A DNA stretch of 64,000 nucleotides from the NCBI RefSeq assembly GCF_900115685.1, contig NZ_FOXJ01000002.1, positions 62,001-126,000 on the forward strand, written 5' to 3'. This stretch comes from Variovorax sp. 770b2. Lineage in GTDB: Bacteria; Pseudomonadota; Gammaproteobacteria; Burkholderiales; Burkholderiaceae_C. The notes under the pieces were generated by a model, which had not been told where the DNA came from, searched no databases, and worked only from the letters and a program-made list of their open reading frames with translations. Below, piece after piece: positions 1 to 8,405 of the stretch (its first letter is position 1; the number at the start of each line of letters is the position of its first letter). A program made the translations under genes and the position numbers.

Positions 1-858
1 AACCCCGAAGGCGACGTGACGCCGAACTTCCGCTGGATCCCGACGGCCTACCACGGGCGCGTCTCGACCATCGGCGTGAGCGGGCAGCGCTTTCACCGGC
101 CGATGGGGCAGACGCTGGCGCCTGGTGCGAAGACGCCCACGTACCACGCGTGCGCGCGGCTGGACTACGAACTCGAACTGGGCGTGTGGATCGGCGAAGG
201 CAACGCGGCCGGCGAGCCGATTCCGCTGGAGCGCGCCGAGGAACACATCTTCGGCATCTGCCTGCTCAACGACTGGTCGGCGCGCGACATCCAGTTCTGG
301 GAGATGGCGCCGCTCGGGCCGTTCCTCGCGAAGAACTTCGCGACCACCATCTCGCCGTGGATCGTGACGATGGAGGCGCTCGCGCCCTACCGCCAAGCCT
401 GGACACGGGCGGCCGGCGAGCCGCAACCGCTCGACTACCTGGAGAGCAAGGCGAACCGCGACAGTGGCGCGATCGACATCAGTCTGGAGGTGTGGCTCGA
501 AAGCGAGAAGGCGCGCGATGACAAGAGCGGCCCCTCGCGCCTGTCGCGCACCAGCTTCAGGCACCAGTACTGGAGCGTGGCGCAGATGGTGGCGCACCAC
601 ACCATGGGCGGCTGCCAGCTGAATGCGGGCGACCTGTTCGGCAGCGGCACGATCTCGGGCCCCGGGCCGGGCGAGGCCGGCGCGATCATCGAGTTGACGC
701 GTGCGGGGCAGAGCCCCGTGGCGCTGGCCAATGGCGAGCAGCGCGGATTCCTGGAAGACGGCGACGCCGTGCTGCTGCGCGGCTGGTGCGAGAAGCCGGG
801 GCATGCGCGCATCGGGTTCGGCGAGAGCCGCGGAACGGTGCTGCCGGCGAAGGGCTGA
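1..858 (+). CDS. fahA: fumarylacetoacetase, 3' part (cut by window edge)
   Basis: The open frame runs in from the window edge, so only about the last 285 residues are present; the family is usually about 420 residues. The enzyme hydrolyses fumarylacetoacetate to fumarate and acetoacetate, the last step of tyrosine and homogentisate breakdown. The FAH fold is clear: a segment YELELGVWIGEGN carrying metal-binding acidic residues, LLNDWSARDIQFWE, GPFLAKNF, and the C-terminal LFGSGTISGPGPGE. Homogentisate 1,2-dioxygenase would be the expected upstream neighbour, but it lies outside the window. A strong hairpin terminator follows about 28 bases after the stop codon. Confidence 0.95.
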   Translation, partial: NPEGDVTPNFRWIPTAYHGRVSTIGVSGQRFHRPMGQTLAPGAKTPTYHACARLDYELELGVWIGEGNAAGEPIPLERAEEHIFGICLLNDWSARDIQFWEMAPLGPFLAKNFATTISPWIVTMEALAPYRQAWTRAAGEPQPLDYLESKANRDSGAIDISLEVWLESEKARDDKSGPSRLSRTSFRHQYWSVAQMVAHHTMGGCQLNAGDLFGSGTISGPGPGEAGAIIELTRAGQSPVALANGEQRGFLEDGDAVLLRGWCEKPGHARIGFGESRGTVLPAKG

Positions 859-885
859 ATACGCGTCCGGCGCATTCCAAAAAAG

Positions 886-912
886 AAAAGGCCACCGGTG
901 AGGTGGCCTTTT
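886..912. terminator. bidirectional rho-independent terminator
   Basis: An 11-bp perfect stem (arms 886-896 and 902-912, loop of 5) is preceded by an A-rich run and ends in T residues. It can therefore stop fahA on the + strand and the tRNA-Gly transcript arriving on the minus strand. Confidence 0.85.
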
Positions 913-922
913 GCATGAAATG

Positions 923-998
923 TGGAGCGGGAAAAGAGTCTCGAACTCTCGACCTCAACCTTGGCAAGGTTGCGCTCTACCAACTGAGCTATTCCCGC
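923..998 (-). tRNA. tRNA-Gly (anticodon GCC)
   Basis: The minus strand reads as a 76-nt cloverleaf beginning GCGGGAATAGCTCAGTTGG and ending in an encoded CCA. The anticodon arm is ACCTTGCCAAGGT, giving anticodon GCC. The acceptor stem GCGGGAA pairs with TTCCCGC, the discriminator base is T, and the T-arm loop is TTCGAGA. The gene stands alone, with the shared terminator at 886-912 just downstream. Confidence 0.96.
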
Positions 999-1063
999 AT
1001 TTCGAGGGTCGAATTATAGAGGGCTCGGAGCCCGATTTTCCCGAGCCCGAGAAAAAAGTGGGG

Positions 1064-1969
1064 TCAAGCGTCCAACAGCATGGCGCGGTGCAGCGATACG
1101 CCGGCCATCACACCCTCGGCAGAGGCCAGCGTGGCGTTGTGCATCTGCATGGCCGCATCGCCTGCGGCGAAGACGCCGGGCACGGTGGTCATCTTCATCG
1201 CATCGATGCGGATCACCGGGCCGGCGTGGCCCTCATCGAACGCGCACCCCAGTTGCTCCGCGAGGGGGCTGCCGGGACGCGTGCGCGGGACCATGAACAG
1301 CGCCTCCAGCGGCACGATGCGGCCGTCCTCGAGGCGAACGCCGGACAGGTCCTTCGCCGGCCCCTCCAGCGCCGCGATGCGGCCCGGCTCGATCGTCACG
1401 CCGCGCGCCTTCAGCTTGCCCCGCACCTCGTCGTCCACCGTGTTGTTCCCGTTCAGGAAGAGCGTGGTCGGGCCCCATTCGGCGATCAGCATCGCATGCT
1501 CCGGCGGGTGCGGAGCTTCGACCAGGACGCCGAGCCTGCGGCCGCTGAATTCATAGCCGTGGCAATAGGGACAGTGCAGCACGCTCGTGCCCCAGCGCTC
1601 GCGCACGCCGGCGATGCCGTCCGGAAAACCGTCCTGCACGCCGAACGCCAGCAGGAGCTTGCCGGCCGAGAGTTGCCGGTCGCCATCGAGCGATGCGACG
1701 AACCCGTTCGCACCATCGGCCTGCGCGCTCGCGACGCGGCCTTCGATGAAGGTGACGTTCGGATAGGCCAGGAGCTTGGCGCGCGCGTCGGCGATCATCT
1801 TCAGCGGCGGCACGCCGTCCTGGCCGAAGAAACCGTGCGCCGCGGCGGCGAAGCGGTTGCGCGGTGCGCCCGCATCGACCACGCACACGTTCTTGCGAGC
1901 GCGCGCGAGCTGCATGGCAGCGGAGAGGCCGGCAAAGCTGCCGCCCACGACAAGAGCGTCATAGCGCAT
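1064..1969 (-). CDS. NAD(P)/FAD-dependent thioredoxin-reductase-like oxidoreductase
   Basis: A 301-residue flavoprotein of the class II disulfide oxidoreductase (thioredoxin reductase-like) family. It has an N-terminal FAD-binding [10 protein letters not shown] motif (about residues 9-18), a redox CPYC motif in [10 protein letters not shown] near the middle, and the C-terminal FAAGDAA motif that contacts FAD. The ATG at 1969 is chosen over an in-frame TTG two codons upstream because AGGAAGGA lies at ribosome-binding distance from the ATG. The start overlaps the end of the Rrf2 regulator by 11 bases, so the two are co-transcribed and translationally coupled. A redox-stress or thiol-reduction role controlled by the regulator is inferred. 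The electron acceptor is unknown. Confidence 0.88.
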   Translation of the reverse strand: MRYDALVVGGSFAGLSAAMQLARARKNVCVVDAGAPRNRFAAAAHGFFGQDGVPPLKMIADARAKLLAYPNVTFIEGRVASAQADGANGFVASLDGDRQLSAGKLLLAFGVQDGFPDGIAGVRERWGTSVLHCPYCHGYEFSGRRLGVLVEAPHPPEHAMLIAEWGPTTLFLNGNNTVDDEVRGKLKARGVTIEPGRIAALEGPAKDLSGVRLEDGRIVPLEALFMVPRTRPGSPLAEQLGCAFDEGHAGPVIRIDAMKMTTVPGVFAAGDAAMQMHNATLASAEGVMAGVSLHRAMLLDA

Positions 1970-2420
1970 GTTCAATGTCCTTCCTGGTGAAGCCGCCGCC
2001 TGTCATGCGGCGATGAAAATCATTCGACAGATCGGCCAGCGTGATGCTGTTGAAACGCTTGAGCAGCAGCGCCTCGGCTGCATCGAAGGCGTCGTCGAGC
2101 GCCGCATTCACGGCCTGCTCGACGATGCAGCCGGGACTCTCGGTGCGGTTGCCCATGGCCAGCAGCGCGGGCGCGCCGACGGCGTTGTGGATGTCGCCCA
2201 GCGTCACGCGCGACAGCGAGCACGACAGCACCCAGCCGCCGCCATGCCCCTTGGCCGAACTCACGAAGCCGGCCTGCCTGAGGCCCGCCATGAGCCGGCG
2301 CACCACGACCGGGTTGGTGTGCATCGCGGCCGCGAGCGACTCGGAGGTGATGGGCCCCTCCATCTCGGCCATGTGCAGCAGCACGTGGAGAACGCCGGAA
2401 AGCTTGCTGTCTCGTTTCAT
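1959..2420 (-). CDS. Rrf2 family transcriptional regulator
   Basis: A 153-residue winged helix-turn-helix protein of the Rrf2 family. It opens [20 protein letters not shown], carries the recognition helix around [18 protein letters not shown] (about residues 36-53) and the Rrf2 GHGGGWVLS wing. It has one Cys in [10 protein letters not shown] (about residue 98) rather than the three cysteines of the Fe-S-binding IscR or NsrR, so a thiol or small-molecule signal is more likely than a cluster. It is the first gene of a two-gene operon with the flavin oxidoreductase. A perfect 11-bp inverted repeat overlaps its start codon, which points to autorepression. Confidence 0.92.
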   Translation of the reverse strand: MKRDSKLSGVLHVLLHMAEMEGPITSESLAAAMHTNPVVVRRLMAGLRQAGFVSSAKGHGGGWVLSCSLSRVTLGDIHNAVGAPALLAMGNRTESPGCIVEQAVNAALDDAFDAAEALLLKRFNSITLADLSNDFHRRMTGGGFTRKDIEHAL

Positions 2421-2443
2421 GCAACATTATTAGTTGCATGAAA
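2415..2443. promoter_or_regulatory. inverted-repeat operator overlapping the Rrf2 gene start
   Basis: Arms TTTCATGCAAC (2415-2425) and GTTGCATGAAA (2433-2443) are perfect inverted copies separated by 7 bases. On the minus strand the spacer provides AATAAT, a near-consensus -10 box that ends 5 bases before the ATG. No Shine-Dalgarno sequence is visible. The site is best read as a promoter and operator for a leaderless, autoregulated transcript. Confidence 0.75.
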
Positions 2444-2690
2444 TCATCGATGCCGGCAGAAGGTCTCTTTGACCCTGCCAGCTGAAAGGGTTGTGCCATG
2501 CAACGCCTCTCGAACCAAAGGCGCGCCGCAACGCACGACCTCTCATTTCCGACGACGGACACGTCCCACAAGCGAGAGCGAACGCCCCGCACACGGCGAC
2601 AGGGTGCGAGGTGGTCACGGTAGCGACCGAACTGGCCTCAAGCCGGTTCTCGTCAGTCAGTGACCATTCAAACGAAAGGAACAGTCACCC

Positions 2691-3200
2691 ATGAAGCAAC
2701 AACAAAACAACTCCATCTTCGTCGGCGCCTTGCTCGCAGGCCTTCTTGCCGTGAGCGGCTTCGCCCAGGCACAAGGCGTGGGGGTCGGCGTGGGCGTGAA
2801 TGCCGATGTCAATACATCGGGCACGGTCAAGGCCGCACCGGCGCAAGGCAGCGCAGGCGCAAGCACAGGCGCCGCAGCGGGTGCAGGCGCGTCCGCCAAG
2901 TCCGCCAATGGCGGTGCCGGCAACGCAGCAGGTGGACTGGGCAACACGGTCGGTGGCGTGGTCGGCGGCACGACAGGTGCCGTGGGCAACGCGACCAGCA
3001 CGGTCGGCGGTGCCACGGGCGCCGTCGGCGGCGCGACCGGGGCGGCAGGCGGCCTCACGAACACCGTGGGCGGCACGTTGAACGGCGCGACCGGTGCCGT
3101 GGGCTCGGCGGGCGGCGCGGTGAAGCCGTCGGGTGCCGGCGTGGGCGCGAAGGCCAGCGGCAAGGCCAAGGGCTCGGGCGCGGTCGATCTGAACAAGTAA
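2691..3200 (+). CDS. exported Gly/Ala/Thr/Val-rich low-complexity protein
   Basis: A 169-residue protein with a clear signal peptide (MKQQQNNSIFVGALLAGLLAVSGFAQA, cleavage near residue 27). The mature part is almost entirely low-complexity: a GVGVGVGV run, then imperfect repeats of the type GNTVGG, GGATGAVGG and GGATGAAGG between about residues 75 and 150, and a basic Lys-rich end. There are no Cys residues or catalytic motifs. GAAAGGAA precedes the ATG at proper spacing and a strong terminator follows, so it is a real monocistronic gene. I do not recognise a function; a cell-surface or matrix structural role is a guess. Confidence 0.8.
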   Translation: MKQQQNNSIFVGALLAGLLAVSGFAQAQGVGVGVGVNADVNTSGTVKAAPAQGSAGASTGAAAGAGASAKSANGGAGNAAGGLGNTVGGVVGGTTGAVGNATSTVGGATGAVGGATGAAGGLTNTVGGTLNGATGAVGSAGGAVKPSGAGVGAKASGKAKGSGAVDLNK

Positions 3201-3222
3201 ACGCGCCGCTCGCTCCCGCCAG

Positions 3223-3257
3223 GCCCGTGGCGCTCGCGCGCCGCGGGCTTTTCTTTC
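3223..3257 (+). terminator. rho-independent terminator
   Basis: An 11-bp GC-rich stem (3223-3233 with 3238-3248, one wobble pair, tetraloop TCGC) is followed by TTTTCTTT. It ends transcription of the low-complexity exported protein gene. Confidence 0.85.
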
Positions 3258-3262
3258 GCGTG

Positions 3263-3706
3263 TCAGCCGGGCGCGTCGAGCCTGAAAAGACTGGTGACTT
3301 CCACGTCGAGCACCATCGACTCCCGCTGGTTGAAGAGCCGCCAGCGCCAGCGCAGGATGCCCAGCGTGGGCCGCTTCTCGGAGCGCCGCACCTCGATCAC
3401 ATCGGCCACGAGCCGCAAGGCATCGCCGGGCCGCACGGGGTTGGGCCAGCGCACGTGTTCGAGTCCCGGCGAAGCGAACGATTCAGAGCCTTCGAGCGCC
3501 GCTTCGACCACGAGGCGCATCGCGATCGCGCAGGTGTGCCAGCCGCTCGCGATCAGCCCGCCGAAGGCGCTGTCCGCCGCAGCCTCGGCGTCGGTGTGGA
3601 ACCACTGCGGGTCGTACGCTCTGGCGAACTGCACCAGTTCGGCTTCGGTGAGCACGTAGGGGCCGGCCTCGATGACCTGGCCTGCATGGAAGTCGGCGAA
3701 CTTCAT
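3263..3706 (-). CDS. MaoC-like (hotdog-fold) acyl-CoA dehydratase
   Basis: A 147-residue single-domain MaoC-type protein. The family hydrates or dehydrates acyl-CoA thioesters. The pattern YDPQWFHTD followed by FGGLIASGWHT (about residues 30-60) is the hydratase-2-like active-site loop, with Asp and His available as catalytic residues. It begins 10 bases downstream of boxA in the same direction and is the last gene of the boxC-boxB-boxA-maoC operon. Action on a ring-cleavage product such as an unsaturated adipyl-CoA is inferred from this context alone. Confidence 0.85.
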   Translation of the reverse strand: MKFADFHAGQVIEAGPYVLTEAELVQFARAYDPQWFHTDAEAAADSAFGGLIASGWHTCAIAMRLVVEAALEGSESFASPGLEHVRWPNPVRPGDALRLVADVIEVRRSEKRPTLGILRWRWRLFNQRESMVLDVEVTSLFRLDAPG

Positions 3707-3716
3707 CCGCCGCAGC

Positions 3717-5003
3717 TTAGTAGGTTTCCAGGTGCAGGCGGCCTTCGCGTTTGAGCGACGCGCCGACCGTGTCCCAGTCGAGTCCGGCTTCCGTTGCCAC
3801 GTCGCGCAATGCGAGCACCACGCCCTCTTCCATGCTCTTCAAGCCACACACGTAGAAGTGACTGCTGCCGTCCTTGAGCAGCGCGGCCAGGTCGGCGGCG
3901 CGCTCGCGCATCAGGTCCTGCACGTAGCGCTTGGGTTGGCTTGGCGTGCGCGAGAACGCGAAATTGATGTCGATGAAGTCCTTGGGCAGCGACTGCAGCG
4001 GGCCGAAGTACGGCAGCTCCTGCTGCGTGCGCGCGCCGAAGAACAGCATGAGCTTGCCGCCTTCGAACTTGCCGCTCTTGCGCAGGCGACGGCGCCACTC
4101 GGTCATCGCGCGCATGGGTGCGCTGCCGGTGCCGGTGCAGATCATCACGATGTGCGACCTGGGGTGGTTGGGCATCAGGAACGAGGCGCCGAAGGGCCCC
4201 ACCACCTGCACCGTGTCGCCGACCTTCAGGTCGCACACGTAGTTGGAGCACACGCCGCGCACCGGATCGCCCTGGTGGTCTTCGGTCACGCGCTTCACCG
4301 TGAGCGAGACGTTGTTGTAGCCCGGCCGCTCTCCGTTGCGCGGGCTGGCCACGGAATACTGGCGCGCATGGTGGCGCTTGCCGATGGCATCGACGCCCGG
4401 CGGCACGATGCCGATCGACTGGCCTTCGAGCACGGGGAACGGCACCACGCCGAAGTCCAGCACGATGTGGTGCGTCTCGCTGTCGAAGCCCGCTTCGGTG
4501 CAGTTGAAGTTACCGACCACGGTGGCGGTCGTCGGCGTTTTCGGTGGGAAGAGATTGGTGTACGCGTGCGCGGCCGACCAGGGCGGCACGGCGGCGCCGT
4601 ACTGCGCGGAATTGAAGACGGCTTCGACCGACTCGACAGCGGCGACCTGCGTTGGGGCCGTCGCGGCGGCCACTCCCGCGTCGTCGCCCGCATCGGCGGA
4701 AACGCCCGCGGCCTCGAGTTCTTCGGGCGTCAGTTCCGCGGGCAGTTCTTCCCACGTGAGCTGTTCTTCGATCGTGTACGCACGCACCAGAGGCATCGTG
4801 CGCCAGTTGTCGATGGAGCCCGTCGGGCACGGCGAGATGCAGGCCATGCAGCCATTGCAGATGTCGGCACGCACGACGTAGTTGTTGTCGTCGTGCGTGA
4901 TCGCGTTGACGGGGCAGGTGGCCTCGCAGGTGTTGCAGCGGATGCAGATCTCGGGGTCGATCAGGTGCTGCTTGATGACCCCGGCTTCAGCAGCCATATC
5001 CAT
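3717..5003 (-). CDS. boxA: benzoyl-CoA 2,3-epoxidase reductase component BoxA
   Basis: BoxA passes electrons from NADPH to the BoxB oxygenase for aerobic epoxidation of benzoyl-CoA. The 428 residues contain two N-terminal 4Fe-4S motifs of the form CxxCxxCxxxCP (Cys 20-30 and 49-59). A variable Ala/Val-rich linker (about 90-130) and a ferredoxin-NADP reductase module follow, with the FAD motif RQYSVASP, the NAD(P) motif [12 protein letters not shown] and a C-terminal aromatic residue (ETY). The gene lies between boxB and the maoC gene. The 137-base gap to boxB holds a dispersed repeat, which is unusual for this otherwise tightly packed operon. Confidence 0.96.
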   Translation of the reverse strand: MDMAAEAGVIKQHLIDPEICIRCNTCEATCPVNAITHDDNNYVVRADICNGCMACISPCPTGSIDNWRTMPLVRAYTIEEQLTWEELPAELTPEELEAAGVSADAGDDAGVAAATAPTQVAAVESVEAVFNSAQYGAAVPPWSAAHAYTNLFPPKTPTTATVVGNFNCTEAGFDSETHHIVLDFGVVPFPVLEGQSIGIVPPGVDAIGKRHHARQYSVASPRNGERPGYNNVSLTVKRVTEDHQGDPVRGVCSNYVCDLKVGDTVQVVGPFGASFLMPNHPRSHIVMICTGTGSAPMRAMTEWRRRLRKSGKFEGGKLMLFFGARTQQELPYFGPLQSLPKDFIDINFAFSRTPSQPKRYVQDLMRERAADLAALLKDGSSHFYVCGLKSMEEGVVLALRDVATEAGLDWDTVGASLKREGRLHLETY

Positions 5004-5040
5004 CGTGTTCTCCTTTTTCGCCCCGGGCCCTTTCGCGAAG

Positions 5041-5128
5041 CACCGCGGAACCGGCTTTGCCGGGCCGCAGGTGCTGCCCCCTGCAAGGGGGTTGGCGAAG
5101 CGACACGAAGTGCGCGCAGCCTGGGGGT
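5041..5128. repeat. dispersed intergenic repeat, copy 1 (boxB-boxA gap)
   Basis: About 88 bp matching 15119-15205 in reverse complement, with most positions identical. It contains a CCCCC/GGGGG hairpin (5077-5081 with 5087-5091) and a CCGG stem in GGCTTTGCCGGGCC. It lies inside the box operon and has the same orientation relative to transcription as the second copy has in the liv operon. Confidence 0.85.
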
Positions 5129-5140
5129 GTACCTAATTTT

Positions 5141-6568
5141 TCAGCCGAAACGCACGTATTCGAAATCCACCGGCTGGCGGTTGATGCCCATCACCGGCGG
5201 CGAGATCCAGCCGGCAAACTTGCCCGGCTCCACCACGCGGCCCATCAACGATGCCACGAAAGCGAAGTCTTCGGAACTGGGCAGCCATTCGTCCTTCTTG
5301 GCAGCCCATTCGATCTCGTTCACCACGCGGCCTTCGGGCGACATCTTGATGCCGGCGAGCGCGCCGATCTGGCGGTTGAAGGCCTTGTGCGGCACCACGA
5401 GGCGGGTCGGGATGCCAGCCTTCTCGAGCACCTTGTTCCAGCGGCCCACACCGGCCACCGAGTCCTTGATGAAGTCGTCGCGCAGCACTTCGTTGAGCGC
5501 GTTGAGCATCGGCACGTCCTTCTCCACGAGCTGGCCGTCCTTCACTTCGAGCACCTTGTAGGTCTGGCCCTTGAGCACATGGTCGTCCGTGCGCTTGCCT
5601 TCTTCGTAGCGGCCCTTCAGGCCCGAGCTGTAGAAGATGGCCGCGTTGCTCGACTGGTCGGCGCCGAACAGGTCGATGGTCACGCTGTAGTGGAAGTTCA
5701 GGTAGCGCTGGATGGTGCCCAGGTCGATGCAGCCCGCGGCGCGGATCTTCTGCACGTCGTCGGTCTTCAACTCGTTCATCACCTGCGCGGTGCGCGCGAT
5801 GACGCGCGAGACGCCGCTCTCGCCCACGAACATGTGGTGCGCTTCTTCCGTCAGCATGAACTTGGTGGTCCGTGCCAGCGGATCGAACGCGCTTTCGGCC
5901 AGCGCCGAGAGCTGGAACTTGCCGTCGCGGTCGGTGAAGTAGGTGAACATGAAGAACGCGAGCCAGTCGGGCGTGCGTTCGTTGAAGGCGCCCAGGATGC
6001 GCGGATTGTTCTCGTCCCCCGAGGTGCGCTGCAGCAGCGCATCGGCTTCTTCGCGGCCGTCGCGGCCGAAGTGCTTTTGCAGCAGGTAGACCATGGCCCA
6101 CAGGTGGCGGCCTTCTTCCACGTTGATCTGGAACAGGTTGCGCAGGTCGTACATCGAGGGCGCCGTGAGGCCCAGGTGGCGCTGCTGCTCGACCGATGCG
6201 GGCTCGGTGTCGCCCTGCGTCACGATGATGCGGCGCAGGTTGGCGCGGTGTTCGCCGGGCACGTCCTGCCAGGCCTTCTCGCCCTTGTGGTCGCCGAAAT
6301 GGATCTCGCGGTTGGCGTCGCCCGGGTTCAGGAAGATGCCCCAGCGGTAGTCGCGCATCTTCACGTGGCCGAACTGCGCCCAGCCTTGCGGATCGACGCT
6401 CACTGCGGTGCGCAGGTACACGTCGTGGTTGGTCGAGCCTTCGGGGCCCACGTCGTCCCACCAGTTGATGAAGTTGGGCTGCCAGCCTTCGAGCGCGCGC
6501 TGCAGCGTGCGGTCTTCGCCGAGGTTGACGTTGTTGGGGATCTTCTCGCTGTAGTTGATCGTGCTCAT
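5141..6568 (-). CDS. boxB: benzoyl-CoA 2,3-epoxidase oxygenase component BoxB
   Basis: BoxB is the di-iron monooxygenase that converts benzoyl-CoA to 2,3-epoxybenzoyl-CoA with O2 and electrons from BoxA. The 475-residue length matches the family. Two ExxH iron-ligand motifs are visible: Glu152/His155 in VEEGRHLW and Glu242/His245 in TEEAHHMF. A nearby acidic residue in YFTDRDGK fits the remaining ligand. The gene starts about 30 bases after the boxC stop codon on the same strand. The match to the Box family is strong along the whole length. Confidence 0.97.
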   Translation of the reverse strand: MSTINYSEKIPNNVNLGEDRTLQRALEGWQPNFINWWDDVGPEGSTNHDVYLRTAVSVDPQGWAQFGHVKMRDYRWGIFLNPGDANREIHFGDHKGEKAWQDVPGEHRANLRRIIVTQGDTEPASVEQQRHLGLTAPSMYDLRNLFQINVEEGRHLWAMVYLLQKHFGRDGREEADALLQRTSGDENNPRILGAFNERTPDWLAFFMFTYFTDRDGKFQLSALAESAFDPLARTTKFMLTEEAHHMFVGESGVSRVIARTAQVMNELKTDDVQKIRAAGCIDLGTIQRYLNFHYSVTIDLFGADQSSNAAIFYSSGLKGRYEEGKRTDDHVLKGQTYKVLEVKDGQLVEKDVPMLNALNEVLRDDFIKDSVAGVGRWNKVLEKAGIPTRLVVPHKAFNRQIGALAGIKMSPEGRVVNEIEWAAKKDEWLPSSEDFAFVASLMGRVVEPGKFAGWISPPVMGINRQPVDFEYVRFG

Positions 6569-6599
6569 CGTTGTTCCTTGGGTTGTGCGGGCTGCGGTA

Positions 6600-8279
6600 T
6601 CAGACGCGATTCATGTCGAAGCCGGCCTTCTCGCCGGTGCCGTAGACCTTCAGCGCGCCCTTTTCGCCGACAGCGTTGGGGCGGTTGAAGATCCAGTTCT
6701 GCCAGGCGGTGAGCCGGCCGAAGATGCGGGTGGCCATGTTCTCCTTGCTCGCGAAGCGCAGGTTGGCTTCCAGGCCGGTGAGCGCGTCGGGCGACATGGC
6801 GGCGCGTTCTTCGATGGCGATGCGGATCTCGTCGTCCCAGTCGATGTCGTCGGGAGCCGCGGTGACCAGGCCGAGCTTCAGGGCCTCGTCGGCGTCCAGC
6901 GGCTTGCCGGCTGCGGCGCGTGCGGCTTCGAGCGGCGCGGCTTCTTCATAGAAGCGGCGTTGCAGGCGGCTCTGGTCGTTCACCATCGGGAAGAAGCCGA
7001 AGTTGAATTCGTCGAGCGTGAGCTTCGGTGCGCGCTCGGCATCGTCGGGCAGCGCGAGCATGTAGGTGCGGTCGGCCGCAAAGGCCAGCTCGGCCAGCGT
7101 GCCGGCGAAGCACGAACCCGCCTCGACCAGCGCGAACAGGCTGCGCGACGACACATCCAGGCGCGCCAGCGTGCGGCGCAGCGCGCCGATGGTTTCGCGC
7201 ACCAGCCAGTGGTCCTTGTTGGCGAACATCACGGCATCCGATGCGAGCACGGCGGCGGCATCGCCTTCGGTCTTCAGCAGCCAGGTGCCCACGTCGAGCT
7301 CGTTGGTGCGCAGGTTGAGGATCGCATCGTCCAGTTGACGGCACATCGCGAGCGGCCACCAGGCGGCGCCCGCGGCTTCGATTGCGGCGATGTCGGCCGG
7401 CTGTGCGCCGGTGGGCGCCTTCACGGTGATCGTCGCGGTGCGCTTGCTGCGCTCGATCTGGATGTCGACGTGCGGGTAGCTGATGCCGTCGGCGCTGTCG
7501 GTGCGTTCCAGGCGCGTGAGCGCCACGCCCTTGCCATCGGCGGGGCGGTCGCTGCCCGCGGCGAGTTGCGAAGCGCGGTCCTGAACGGCGGCGGCAAATT
7601 GCGCGGGCTTGGCCACGGCATCGACCAGTCGCCACTCGACCGCGCGCTGGCCGCGCACGCCTTCGACGCTGGTGCAGAAGATGTCGGCGAGGTCATGGCG
7701 CACGTGGCGCTTGTCGGTCACGCGGGTGAGGCCGCCGGTGCCGGGCAGCACGCCGAGCAGCGGCACTTCGGGCAGCGAGACGGCCGAAGAGCGGTCGTCC
7801 ACCAGCAGGATCTCGTCGCATGCCAGCGCCAGCTCGTAGCCGCCGCCGGCGCAGGCGCCGTTCACGGCCGCGAGGAACTTCAGGCCCGAATGCTTGGACG
7901 TGTCTTCGATGCCATTGCGCGTTTCGTTGGTGAACTTGCAGAAGTTGACCTTCCAGGCGTGGCCCGAGACGCCCAGCATGAAGATGTTGGCGCCCGAACA
8001 GAAGATGCGGTCCTTGCCGCTGGTGACGATCACGCTGCGCACTTCGGGGTGCTCGAAGCGCACGCGGTTCAGGGCGTCGTTCAGTTCGATGTCCACGCCC
8101 AGGTCGTAGCTGTTGAGCTTCAACTTGTAGCCGGGGCGGATGCCGCCGTCTTCCGCGATGTCGAGCACGAGGCGCGCAATGGCGCCGTCGAAGCTCAGCG
8201 ACCAGTGGCGGTACTGGCCGGGTTCGGTGCGGTAGTCGACGCGCGGGGGCGCCTGAAGCGGGGTCGTGGTGTCGGTCAT
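6600..8279 (-). CDS. boxC: 2,3-epoxybenzoyl-CoA dihydrolase BoxC
   Basis: BoxC is a large crotonase-superfamily enzyme. It hydrolytically opens the ring of 2,3-epoxybenzoyl-CoA, giving 3,4-dehydroadipyl-CoA semialdehyde and formate. The protein has 559 residues with two crotonase-like regions; the first has the oxyanion-hole pattern DRIFCSGANIFML and NGACAGGGYELALACD. The ATG at 8279 is chosen because AGGAG precedes it at good spacing; upstream in-frame Met codons lie in the promoter region. It is the first gene of the box operon. TGCA motifs flank its -10 box, so BoxR control is likely. Confidence 0.97.
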   Translation of the reverse strand: MTDTTTPLQAPPRVDYRTEPGQYRHWSLSFDGAIARLVLDIAEDGGIRPGYKLKLNSYDLGVDIELNDALNRVRFEHPEVRSVIVTSGKDRIFCSGANIFMLGVSGHAWKVNFCKFTNETRNGIEDTSKHSGLKFLAAVNGACAGGGYELALACDEILLVDDRSSAVSLPEVPLLGVLPGTGGLTRVTDKRHVRHDLADIFCTSVEGVRGQRAVEWRLVDAVAKPAQFAAAVQDRASQLAAGSDRPADGKGVALTRLERTDSADGISYPHVDIQIERSKRTATITVKAPTGAQPADIAAIEAAGAAWWPLAMCRQLDDAILNLRTNELDVGTWLLKTEGDAAAVLASDAVMFANKDHWLVRETIGALRRTLARLDVSSRSLFALVEAGSCFAGTLAELAFAADRTYMLALPDDAERAPKLTLDEFNFGFFPMVNDQSRLQRRFYEEAAPLEAARAAAGKPLDADEALKLGLVTAAPDDIDWDDEIRIAIEERAAMSPDALTGLEANLRFASKENMATRIFGRLTAWQNWIFNRPNAVGEKGALKVYGTGEKAGFDMNRV

Positions 8280-8405
8280 ACGGAAGTCTCCTGTGGGGCA
8301 GATGCAAACCGGAAGAATAATGCATCTTCTGGTTCCGATGACATGCATCATGCTGCATGCGCATAGGCAAGTCAATGCCTGAATCGCTTTTTTTCAAACT
8401 TCAGG
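8280..8405 (-). promoter_or_regulatory. boxC promoter with TGCA operator motifs
   Basis: On the minus strand TTGACT (complement of 8370-8375) and CATGAT (complement of 8347-8352) are separated by 17 bases, a sigma70-type promoter for boxC. TGCA tetramers occur at 8303, 8321, 8344 and 8354, and the last two bracket the -10 box. BzdR and BoxR proteins of Azoarcus are known to bind TGCA repeats. Repression relieved by benzoyl-CoA is therefore the expected control. Confidence 0.7.

Noticed and set aside
911..1990. A 359-codon open frame across the tRNA and the flavin oxidoreductase
   Set aside because: It crosses the tRNA-Gly gene and is antisense to a clear flavoprotein.
6555..8366. A 603-codon open frame on the + strand opposite boxC
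   Set aside because: BoxC is unmistakable on the other strand; the + frame has no domain pattern and no ribosome-binding site.
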